This document shows, in pieces, positions 35,167 to 42,765 of a stretch of DNA of 64,000 bases. Every line of letters begins with the position of its first letter. Position 1 is the stretch's first letter. Both the position numbers and the translations under genes were made by a program. Source of the stretch: Pirellulales bacterium (lineage in GTDB: Bacteria > Planctomycetota > Planctomycetia > Pirellulales > JANQPP01); NCBI GenBank assembly GCA_028289405.1, contig JANQPP010000046.1, positions 29,902-93,901 of the forward strand. The letters are read 5' to 3'. The notes under the pieces were generated by a model, which saw only the letters and a program-made list of their open reading frames with translations, was not told the origin of the DNA and searched no databases.

Positions 35167-35368
35167 GAGCTCTCGATCTGGCAGCGTAGCGAAGCGTGAA
35201 TGCGGTGAGGCGGAACGCTTTCCGCGAAGACGGGCATTCTACGAAAACCGACCACTACCACGCCAGTTACAAAATGGAGAGCAGGGATTTAGGGAGAGAT
35301 AAGACATACGTGAGTGATTGATGTCCGTGAAATTGTCGCGGTGAGTGAAGAGCGGTAGGATGAACGTC

Positions 35369-35382
35369 ACGTGAAATCACGT
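35369..35382. promoter_or_regulatory. Operator-like inverted repeat ACGTGA-AA-TCACGT
   Basis: ACGTGA and TCACGT are perfect inverted copies with two bases between them, lying 26 bases upstream of the ATG at 35408 and within the shared promoter region with tssK. The size and position suit a dimeric repressor or activator site. No cognate regulator can be named. Confidence 0.35.
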
Positions 35383-35407
35383 CGACCATTTCCGAAAGGT
35401 GCGCACG

Positions 35408-36199
35408 ATGTCGGAATCCGAGCCTTTTTCAACGATAGATATTGAAGAACTTTCTCTACGAGGAGCCGTCGCCTTTGCCGCAAGATGTGCTCAACGTCTT
35501 CGGCCCTTGTACGGCTATGCGAATCCCGAATATGTCGATTCGATAAACAAAGCGATGACAATCGCTGCCAACTTCGCCGCTGGAATAAACATTGAGGGCA
35601 GTGTCGATGACGAAATTCACTTGGTTTCTGATGCCGCGATTGACACACCGTCTACTAATGCTATCAGAGCGATTGCATACGCCGCAGCCGCTGCTGAAGC
35701 GGCCAACGCTGATCGAATTGAAGATGCCTACAATTACGCCTACAACGTTTTGCACGTATACAAAACATCCTTCCTTGGAATCAGCGACCAGGAACCTCTC
35801 GCAGATTATCATTATTTGCTTCTACTTGGCCACGATCCCAGGCCCGCGATTGGGGATCCAATTGACCTCAATTCGCTAGGGTCGCTTTGGCCAAATGGTG
35901 AACCGTATTGGTATCGGGAAGCCGTTGAAAGCCAGAAGATTTTCGCTGCCGAAGTGACGACGAAAATACGTGCCGATGGGCAATTGAGCGTTGACTCACT
36001 CCAACGCCAATACGATGAAGCGGAACCAGCCCCGATATTTGACATCTACTGGGAAGATGACCGCATTACCGAGGAGGACATTGCTGCTGTCACCGAGTAC
36101 CTGGCCTGTTTGCACCGTGAGCAGGGCGGAAGCGGACTCAAGCCCATCGACGGGAATTCCCAACTGCCAGCTCAGGAGTTTGCGGGAGGCGAATCATGA
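35408..36199 (+). CDS. Hypothetical protein, first gene of a two-gene unit next to tssK
   Basis: 263 aa, ATG at 35408 behind GAAAGG. No signal peptide or membrane segment. Residues about 75-120 are Ala/Tyr-rich and helical (AIRAIAYAAAAAEAANADR, then AYNYAYNVLHVY), and the C-terminal half is acidic (YWEDDRITEEDIAAV). No known family. The codon choice is less GC-rich than that of the tss genes beside it, which hints at different ancestry. It overlaps the next gene by ATGA. It is transcribed away from tssK; a role as secretion effector or immunity factor is only a possibility. Confidence 0.6.
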   Translation: MSESEPFSTIDIEELSLRGAVAFAARCAQRLRPLYGYANPEYVDSINKAMTIAANFAAGINIEGSVDDEIHLVSDAAIDTPSTNAIRAIAYAAAAAEAANADRIEDAYNYAYNVLHVYKTSFLGISDQEPLADYHYLLLLGHDPRPAIGDPIDLNSLGSLWPNGEPYWYREAVESQKIFAAEVTTKIRADGQLSVDSLQRQYDEAEPAPIFDIYWEDDRITEEDIAAVTEYLACLHREQGGSGLKPIDGNSQLPAQEFAGGES

Positions 36200-36786
36200 A
36201 CGAATTCCCCGACTCCTGGCAAAGCGAAATGACTCCCAGCCATGAGCAAGATTTGCCTTCCGAAATTCGCGAGGTAAAGGTCGGAGATCCGTTTCAGTTA
36301 GAAGGTCACGACCTCGACGTCCTCCAGAAGATCGCTGACCACCACGAAGAAAACACGCGTTCATCGAGAAGGGAACGCTGGGAAACGCTGAAGATTCTGG
36401 ATTTGAAGGGCCTTGTAAATTCACCTAGCGGTAGAATCGTCGCAAAGGCTTGGAGCAGCTTCCTCGGTTTCGCAAAGAAAATCACCCTAGCGGAAAGAGA
36501 GAAGACGCTTTCCGAAGCCGCCGTCAATCTCGCCAAGGCAAGGCACATCGATGCCGAGGCTCGCCAATGTGATGCAATCACGCGGAAAATCGACGCGGAG
36601 ACGGCAAGAGAAGTGGAAGCGACGAAGGCCGCGAAGGATGAGCGGCTCCTTAAAAAGAGACTTACTCAAGCCGCATTCGAGCAACTAGAGGCACGTGGAC
36701 TGGCACTTGAAATGGAAGTCGACGAAGACGGGAACGTCATCAAAACGTTTGTCGTAAAACGTGACGAACTGGATGATGTGCCGTAG
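36196..36786 (+). CDS. Hypothetical coiled-coil protein, second gene of the unit
   Basis: 196 aa. The start overlaps the upstream stop by four bases, so the pair is translationally coupled. The first 80 residues are mixed; about 95-175 is a long charged helix (LAEREKTLSEAAVNLAKARH, DAEARQCDAITRKIDAETAREVEATKAAKDERLLKKR), a likely coiled coil. The C-terminus ends EVDEDGNVIKTFVVKRDEL. No signal peptide, no known family. It resembles small phage-like or toxin-associated helical proteins only in composition. A decayed gene fragment follows. Confidence 0.6.
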   Translation: MNEFPDSWQSEMTPSHEQDLPSEIREVKVGDPFQLEGHDLDVLQKIADHHEENTRSSRRERWETLKILDLKGLVNSPSGRIVAKAWSSFLGFAKKITLAEREKTLSEAAVNLAKARHIDAEARQCDAITRKIDAETAREVEATKAAKDERLLKKRLTQAAFEQLEARGLALEMEVDEDGNVIKTFVVKRDELDDVP

Positions 36787-36812
36787 TTCCACACACGAGT
36801 GCAACTGCGGAT

Positions 36813-36923
36813 TTGCTCCAGAGTGATTTCCCGAGAATTCCCACACCGCGTGGCCAGATAAGGAGTCGGACCGCTGGCACTCGGCTGCGCGTGGAACTGC
36901 TAGAGGACCGCCGGCTGTCAGGG
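36813..36923 (+). pseudogene. Remnant of a planctomycete LEDRRL/LEPR-XLL surface-protein N-terminus
   Basis: This short frame reads RTAGTRLRVELLEDRRLSG at its end. The motif R-L-R-V-E-L-L-E-D-R-R-L is the conserved N-terminal signature of large planctomycete surface and repeat proteins (usually LEDR/LEPR followed by LL and S). After LSG the frame runs into the convergent gene and loses similarity; the normal thousands of residues are missing. It is best read as a scar of a deletion or recombination. Confidence 0.55.
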
Positions 36924-38369
36924 ATCAATCAAGCCAGCCTTTTCAATGGACCCGCCTTCTTCGATCAGTCTCGAAACTACCGAAAGCGTTTTTGACCAAT
37001 CGGCATCTGAAATCAGTTCTCCGTCCCTGTTCAAGACGAAATACCGTGGCAAGGCGAAGACGCCAGCTCGTTTTATCCATCGATCGCGTCCTTGAGCATC
37101 GGTTGGCATTGTGACAACTGGCCAATTGACGTCATATTTCTTGACGGCGCGATCAGCGGCTTCCAACGAGTGATCCATGTTCACGCCAAGGACGACAAAG
37201 TCAGAATCTTGATGTTCTAACGATAATTTTCGAATCTTGGGAATTGTTTCCAGGCAAGGAGGGCACCAAGTTGCCCACCAGGCAATGAGTACGACTTTCC
37301 CGCGCAGTGCCCGTCCGTCCACGGCACGCCCGTCAAGCGTCTTGGCGTAAAAGTCGTAAGGCTCCCCTTCGCGAGGCCACGGGAATCCCTCGCGGGCGAT
37401 TGAACGTCTTTCGCTGACAGTCGGGAAAACCAAATCAGCGGCAGTGCGGTTTTCACCGAGAGCAAGGTCCCACACTCGAATAGTTGGTGGATCGTACGCT
37501 AAACGATTGTTGACGTAAGAGTTTCCCGAAAGGACGTACGATGCATGAGCAGGTAGCCCGCGCAAGGTGTATCTTCCTTCGGCGTCCGAAACTGCCTTGG
37601 GGAGATTCACAAATGGTCCGGTTTCGTTTTCTGGAATGATCACGACGTTGGCCAACGGTCGAGTGGCACCGTCTTCGCCGACCTGAACCGTTCGTCCAGA
37701 TATCGTGGCTCCTCGATTGATTTCAACTTGAATGGCCCGTCCAGGCCATTCGCGGGCCACGAATCGTTGAGCCGCGAATCCCACATGTTCTACGTCGAAG
37801 CTGTAGAAGGTTTCCTCATCCAGGCACGGAAACACGGCCATTCCCTCACCGTCCGTCACTCGCCAATGCCGTTCTCTTGTGTTTAGAGGGCCGATGGTAT
37901 CGTACGGCTCGCGGCCCATGCCACGGATCGTCACACGGCAGCCGGGCAAACGATCGCCGTTCGAGCTGGCCACATGAATACGAAGATTCGAGAAACTCTT
38001 GCCGCAATCAACGGCCATCGGCTCTCTCGCCAATTCCAGTGACCATGGATTGCCGCTTGGCCGCACATCAGAAAAGAATTCAGGTTCGAAGCCTGGTGTA
38101 TACACCAACAATTTGAGGGCTAGATCATCTCGAAAAAGCGGGATGCGGAATTTTCCCTCCGCATCGGTAATCGCCTGTTTGGTGCAATCAACGTAACAGG
38201 AGGGGCAGATACTACCAGTTCCATCAACTGGGGCTGCCGTCCAAATATCGACCACGGCGCCCTTAACGAATGCTCCCCCAGGACCAAGAACCACACCACT
38301 CAATTCCGCAGCCCGCGCATGATGAGCGGCGGCGGTTACCTGCATGAAAATCATCAGCGTTAGGCGCAT
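36918..38369 (-). CDS. Exported protein with carboxypeptidase-regulatory-like repeats and a TlpA-like thioredoxin domain
   Basis: 483 aa. A short N-terminal signal-like helix precedes mature sequence LSGVVLGPGGAFVKGAVVDIW. Residues about 20-330 hold beta-sandwich repeats of the carboxypeptidase regulatory type (DAEGKFRIPLF, DAEGRYTLRGLPAHASYVL). Residues about 335-480 are TlpA/ResA-like: LRGKVVLIAWWATWCPPCLETIPK with the redox pair CPPC, VVLGVNMDHS and FALPRYFVLNRDGELI with the cis-proline. It probably reduces or oxidises cysteine substrates outside the cytoplasm. It starts 12 bases after the neighbouring secreted-protein gene, so the two form one transcript. Confidence 0.8.
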   Translation of the reverse strand: MRLTLMIFMQVTAAAHHARAAELSGVVLGPGGAFVKGAVVDIWTAAPVDGTGSICPSCYVDCTKQAITDAEGKFRIPLFRDDLALKLLVYTPGFEPEFFSDVRPSGNPWSLELAREPMAVDCGKSFSNLRIHVASSNGDRLPGCRVTIRGMGREPYDTIGPLNTRERHWRVTDGEGMAVFPCLDEETFYSFDVEHVGFAAQRFVAREWPGRAIQVEINRGATISGRTVQVGEDGATRPLANVVIIPENETGPFVNLPKAVSDAEGRYTLRGLPAHASYVLSGNSYVNNRLAYDPPTIRVWDLALGENRTAADLVFPTVSERRSIAREGFPWPREGEPYDFYAKTLDGRAVDGRALRGKVVLIAWWATWCPPCLETIPKIRKLSLEHQDSDFVVLGVNMDHSLEAADRAVKKYDVNWPVVTMPTDAQGRDRWIKRAGVFALPRYFVLNRDGELISDADWSKTLSVVSRLIEEGGSIEKAGLIDP

Positions 38370-38381
38370 TGTGTCTTGATC

Positions 38382-39461
38382 CTACTCTTCGCGGGTAACT
38401 TCGCCATTGGAATTCCACTCGAGCCTTCTCCTCTCCGTCAGTTCAACGGAGATGCCCTTGGGTAGGAACGCCATGGTGTCGTCAAAGAACTCCTCCCAAT
38501 TCTCAAGCGTGTCAACGTGCGTTGTTTTGTAGACGCCCGATCCATGCATGATCGAGCCGTCTTTATGTTCGGTCAAAGAAGACCCACTCCAACATTTCCA
38601 CAACCAGCGGTCGCGGAGCTCGACGAGCTCCGTGATCCGGGTTGAATTCTCGACTCGATGGCGACCTCGATCTACGTGGCGTCCGATCTGCTTGTCTTCA
38701 CCAAGGATTCGGCCATCCCAGGACTTGTGGTGAGCGAGTTTGGTCATTTCCACTTTCATCGGTATGTCGCTTCGCTCTGGGTCGATCCAGACACTCAGTT
38801 CGCCCCATAGTGTCTCACCTTTCAACACATGGCAGAGCGAATCGCCAACCAGTTGCCGGTGGGGACGTAGACGAAGTCCATGGGAATCTTCCGCCAAGAT
38901 TTCGTGAATTGCCCTTCGATCTCCGGTATCGATCGGGCAAATCATATGAAGTCGTCGCACGAGCGAAGTATCATTGCCAGCCCGTGGATCAATGGAAAGC
39001 GACCCCCCAGATGAACCGGGAACACCATAGGAGTAAGCCGCAATGCGTGTGGTTCCAATCCAGGCCTCTACCCCTATGCGTTGGGGCGGATGATTTTTGA
39101 CAAACTTGGCGAATTCGGAATCGGCAGCGTCAAAAAACTTGACCGGCCAGCTCTTGGTGACCCTGGCCATCCGTTGGTCGCCATCGTAAGCGTACTCCAA
39201 TGTGTCCAAACTTCTCGACCATTCAGAGGACTCTCCGCCCTCCGACACGCGGCGTGCACGCCCACGCGCTTCGACGGTTAGCCGAAACGGCGGAAAGTGT
39301 GTTTGAGCTGCCTTGAGACGCTGGATCAATTCTGGAACGGAAGGGGCGGATAAATCCGCGGCGACTACACAAGAAACGCCATTTGTCGTGACGAGAGCGG
39401 AAACGGTGATAACCATCACTATTCGTCGTAGGCAGTCAATTTGTAGACGTAGTCTTCTCAC
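38382..39461 (-). CDS. Secreted hypothetical protein
   Basis: 359 aa, GTG start at 39461 with GGAGG five bases upstream. A basic N-terminus and hydrophobic stretch (IVMVITVSALVTTNGVSCVV) form a signal peptide; the mature protein starts near ADLSAPSVPEL. The middle has VGDSLCHVLKGETLWGELSVWIDPERSDIPMKVE, a beta pattern frequent in planctomycete exported proteins with an LolA/LolB-like fold. No catalytic motif is visible. It lies between the kinase gene (101 bases upstream) and the thioredoxin-like gene (12 bases downstream). Confidence 0.65.
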   Translation of the reverse strand: MRRLRLQIDCLRRIVMVITVSALVTTNGVSCVVAADLSAPSVPELIQRLKAAQTHFPPFRLTVEARGRARRVSEGGESSEWSRSLDTLEYAYDGDQRMARVTKSWPVKFFDAADSEFAKFVKNHPPQRIGVEAWIGTTRIAAYSYGVPGSSGGSLSIDPRAGNDTSLVRRLHMICPIDTGDRRAIHEILAEDSHGLRLRPHRQLVGDSLCHVLKGETLWGELSVWIDPERSDIPMKVEMTKLAHHKSWDGRILGEDKQIGRHVDRGRHRVENSTRITELVELRDRWLWKCWSGSSLTEHKDGSIMHGSGVYKTTHVDTLENWEEFFDDTMAFLPKGISVELTERRRLEWNSNGEVTREE

Positions 39462-39562
39462 CGAAGCCTCCTTTTTTTGGGGGACGATTGATTGAACCGT
39501 CTCGTCGAGCGACCTGCACTCGAAAGCAAATTAGGCCTGCAGGGCCTTGCAAGACCGTCGGG

Positions 39563-41851
39563 CTATCGCAGCTTGGTCGATGGCGTGGATGCGCGATCAA
39601 CGAAGAACGACCATTTGCTGGTCACGCGGAACGTGAGTGGACCGCGCGGCCCTAAGCCGATGTTCGTCAACTCCGAGAGCGCCTCTCGGCGATGGTCACT
39701 ACGATACTCGGCGACACCGACGCTGACCCGCTCGATCGGCGGAAGGCCGTCCGACTGCCTCCGCTTGCTGAGGGAATCCACTGCCACTTGCAGTTCGGAC
39801 AAAACATCGGGCACGTCCTCTAACGATAATTCGTTCATCGATACGTCGATGGTCGCCACGGCGTCAGCCGAGACGGGGCCGCTGCTAAGTCCAAAAAAGT
39901 ATCTGCTGACCGTTGTTTCGATCGGGAAGACGGTGATGCGCCCGAATTTCCATGGCGTTTCTTCCCCCTCGAGTGAACGGTTTTGATCGTCCCGCAGTAC
40001 ACTGATTGTCTTGTCCCATGCAGCGTCGGTCGCGGGCGCCTCCCAAAACCTGGAAACAGCCTTCGCAAAACCTGCCTCGCGAGCAGCACGTTTCAGCATT
40101 GCATCGAGCTGAGCGATCGCTGGAGAGTTTTGATCGACGTTTTCCGGCGACTGTTCGGAAAAATGATGAAATTCATGGACGTTCCTATGGTCGGACCGAC
40201 GACGCCAGAGCGTAAACGCCGCGACGCCGTCACCCTCACTGCCGAACCTTGCAAGCCGGCGAGTCAGGTCATCCAAGTCAAAGGAATTCGTGTCAATGAA
40301 GGATTGAGGTGAGTCTCCATCGCAATTTACGAGCACGTGCACGTCGATGCCTATTTCTCGACCAGCAGCCGCGTCTAGCCATTTTCGCTGAAGGCTCGTC
40401 GTGATCGGCATCACGGCGAAGTTGTCGCCAAACGCAATCCTCGACTCGGCTCCATCAAGCGTGAAGAATCCGCTTTTGGACTGAGCCTTTTCCAGCGCTG
40501 AATTTGGAATCAATTGACCGCCGTTGGTTGAATCGTTCCATCGGCTGAAGAAATCATCTGTCGAGACGGCAGGCTGGGATGATGGAGGCGTTCGCCACTT
40601 CGGTGTGAGTGCAACGACGGCGACGGCTGCGGCGAGCGTGGCCGCGACCATTAGTGTCCGTGGAGTCAATCGACACCGATGGGCTCGGCGCCGTCGCGGC
40701 AACCAAGGACGCTTCGGCCGCTGCGTTGTCGTGGGATTTTGCAGGTACGCCAATTCGGATGACAAAACATCTGCAACCTCGGCCGCTGAGTCAAACCGAT
40801 CGGAAGGAGACTTGGCCATGAGCTTGGCGATCAACCCTTCCAGCCATTCCGGCGTCACCGGATTGATGCTCTGAAGTGACTCGGGCCGCGCCTCGTGAAC
40901 CTGGGTTAGTGTGCCTAATAGCGAGGCGGCCCGGAAAGGAGGTCGGCCGCTGCACATGGCGTACATCACGGCACCAAGGCTGAACAAATCGGTACGTTCG
41001 TCGAGCTCTTCACCAGCGGCTTGCTCGGGAGACATGAACTGTGGAGTGCCAGAGATCACGCCAGCGTGAGTTTGACTGACGTCATCGATCACTCTTGCCA
41101 GTCCAAAATCCGCGACGAACACTCTTTCCAACCCATTTTCCAACAAGATATTCGCGGGCTTGATATCGCGGTGGATGATCCCCGCGCGATGCGCGGCGGC
41201 TAGAGCCCGCGCCGCTTGCAGAGCGATGCGGACCGACTCGATTGGATCAAGAGGCCCCTCGGAGTGAATTCGCTGCGCAAGCGTGGTGCCGGAGACGTAT
41301 TGCATAACCAGATACGGGAGACCCTGAAATTCGTCCACACCGTAAATGGGAATGATGTTTTCATGGTGGAGGGCGGCTACGGCCCGAGATTCTCGCTGAA
41401 ACCTGCACCTTGCCGCGCCGCCGTGCGCCAAGTGGGGAGAAAGCATTTTTATCGCGACGAAGCGCTGAAGCGGCCGATCGAGCGCCTTGAGAACGACGCC
41501 AGTTGAACCGACGCCAATCACTGCGGAGACTTCATACTGTCCCACACGACCCTCGAAGGCGGGGTCGTCAGATGGCCCCAGCATTTTCCTTATTTGATCG
41601 ACTGAATTGGACCCGCTTGGCTCGCCTGTTGAACCGCTGGTTGCTAGGTGATGAGCGTGTTCCCACATCCTTACGTCGCCAGCCAATTCTTCCAAGGCTC
41701 GCCGGCACGGATCGCATTTTTCCAGGTGATTTTCCGTATCGACATACACCCTCGTTCTCAAGTCGTCCACGAGCAAAGACCGAAGTTCATCGCGAGTAGG
41801 GCAACCGAAACTTGCCTCTGGTGTGCTCGTCCGCGTATCTTCTTCACGCAT
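39563..41851 (-). CDS. Ser/Thr protein kinase with zinc-finger head and C-terminal membrane-anchored domain
   Basis: 762 aa from the ATG at 41851, overlapping the sigma-factor gene by 8 bases. N-terminus: a zinc-finger of anti-sigma type, H42-x3-C46-x2-C49. Kinase domain about 105-365: glycine loop GVGSTGVVLKA, catalytic HRDIKPANILLE, DFGLAR and GTPQFMSPEQA, all intact. A membrane segment (RTLMVAATLAAAVAVVALT) follows, then a ~300-residue extracytoplasmic part with no recognised fold. Such ECF/kinase pairs in planctomycetes are thought to control sigma activity by phosphorylation. The zinc-finger may bind the sigma factor; this is inference. Confidence 0.88.
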   Translation of the reverse strand: MREEDTRTSTPEASFGCPTRDELRSLLVDDLRTRVYVDTENHLEKCDPCRRALEELAGDVRMWEHAHHLATSGSTGEPSGSNSVDQIRKMLGPSDDPAFEGRVGQYEVSAVIGVGSTGVVLKALDRPLQRFVAIKMLSPHLAHGGAARCRFQRESRAVAALHHENIIPIYGVDEFQGLPYLVMQYVSGTTLAQRIHSEGPLDPIESVRIALQAARALAAAHRAGIIHRDIKPANILLENGLERVFVADFGLARVIDDVSQTHAGVISGTPQFMSPEQAAGEELDERTDLFSLGAVMYAMCSGRPPFRAASLLGTLTQVHEARPESLQSINPVTPEWLEGLIAKLMAKSPSDRFDSAAEVADVLSSELAYLQNPTTTQRPKRPWLPRRRRAHRCRLTPRTLMVAATLAAAVAVVALTPKWRTPPSSQPAVSTDDFFSRWNDSTNGGQLIPNSALEKAQSKSGFFTLDGAESRIAFGDNFAVMPITTSLQRKWLDAAAGREIGIDVHVLVNCDGDSPQSFIDTNSFDLDDLTRRLARFGSEGDGVAAFTLWRRRSDHRNVHEFHHFSEQSPENVDQNSPAIAQLDAMLKRAAREAGFAKAVSRFWEAPATDAAWDKTISVLRDDQNRSLEGEETPWKFGRITVFPIETTVSRYFFGLSSGPVSADAVATIDVSMNELSLEDVPDVLSELQVAVDSLSKRRQSDGLPPIERVSVGVAEYRSDHRREALSELTNIGLGPRGPLTFRVTSKWSFFVDRASTPSTKLR

Positions 41852-42464
41852 GTTCGACGGTTGCCTCCTCCCGATCATTCAGCGATCGCACTTCATCGCG
41901 GATGCGCGCCATCACTCGACATTTCGCTGCGTAAACGCTGCCCAGCGATGCGCCTGTTTCGCTAACGGCATCCCTGGCCGGACGACCTTCGACCGCAGTA
42001 ATCCAAAAGGATCGCCATGTACGGTAGGCGACTTGGCCCTTCACGCGTTCCGCGGCCCAGCGAAAAGTCTGCATTTGCAGTTCGGCTTCGAATTGTTCCT
42101 CTAGGCCATACCGCTGCTCGGCGATATCGGAAAATGGATGCTCAGCCTTCCCCGTGACGAATAGGCGGCTTCGACGTTTGTTGGCCCTCAGACAATCGAT
42201 CGCCGCATGTCGGGTGATTCTGGCAAGCCACCGTCGAAAGCCCGCCTCCCTGCCATCCGGTTTCCAGTCGCCGATGGACGCAAAGACGGAGGCCAAAACC
42301 TCTTGAACGACGTCATCGGCATCGGCCGTGGAGAGCCCGTGTTTGCGTACGAAGCGGTAAATGGCGGCCTGGTACACGCCGCAGAATTCATCCCACGGGC
42401 CATCCGCAGACAGATCCTTGAGGCGAGCTAGCAGCGTTCGGCGAGTGCTCGGCAGATCGTCCAT
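41844..42464 (-). CDS. ECF sigma factor paired with a Ser/Thr kinase
   Basis: 206 aa. Region 2: WDEFCGVYQAAIYRFVRKHGLSTADADDVVQEVLASVFASI, then FRRWLARITRHAAIDCLRANKRR. Region 4: VAYRTWRSFWITAVEGRPARDAVSETGASLGSVYAAKCRVMARI, with the helix-turn-helix in the last part. The 3' end overlaps the kinase start. ECF groups linked to protein kinases are typical of Planctomycetota. Targets are unknown; the kinase, the secreted protein and the thioredoxin-like gene on the same strand are possible members of its regulon or operon. Confidence 0.88.
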   Translation of the reverse strand: MDDLPSTRRTLLARLKDLSADGPWDEFCGVYQAAIYRFVRKHGLSTADADDVVQEVLASVFASIGDWKPDGREAGFRRWLARITRHAAIDCLRANKRRSRLFVTGKAEHPFSDIAEQRYGLEEQFEAELQMQTFRWAAERVKGQVAYRTWRSFWITAVEGRPARDAVSETGASLGSVYAAKCRVMARIRDEVRSLNDREEATVEHA

Positions 42465-42765
42465 ATGATGTGTCCGCTGGAATCTCGGTCGCGTCAGAAA
42501 CTTCTAATATAGTTAACGTGACCCAACGGGATTCCTTACCCGCTTTTTACCGGTTTCGCCTGCAAAGCCGATCCACTGGATCTACCGGTCGAAGAGGGCT
42601 GGGTCGGCGTGATCTTCCATTCGCTCAGGAGCATCGCAAGCGGAATCGATTGCCACTTCAGCCGATAATCTCAAGGCGAATTCAAGAAAGGAGTGATATA
42701 CTGCGAAAAACTCAAATTGATCGACTTCCACGAGCGGAAAAACGTTGCCCGAAATTCGTAGCCAT
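42465..42765. other. Divergent intergenic region, no gene seen
   Basis: 301 bases between the ECF sigma gene (leftward) and the DUF1592 gene (rightward). AT-rich stretch near 42504-42517 (CTAATATAGTTAAC) could serve as a promoter core; no full promoter, RNA or repeat was recognised. Confidence 0.4.
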
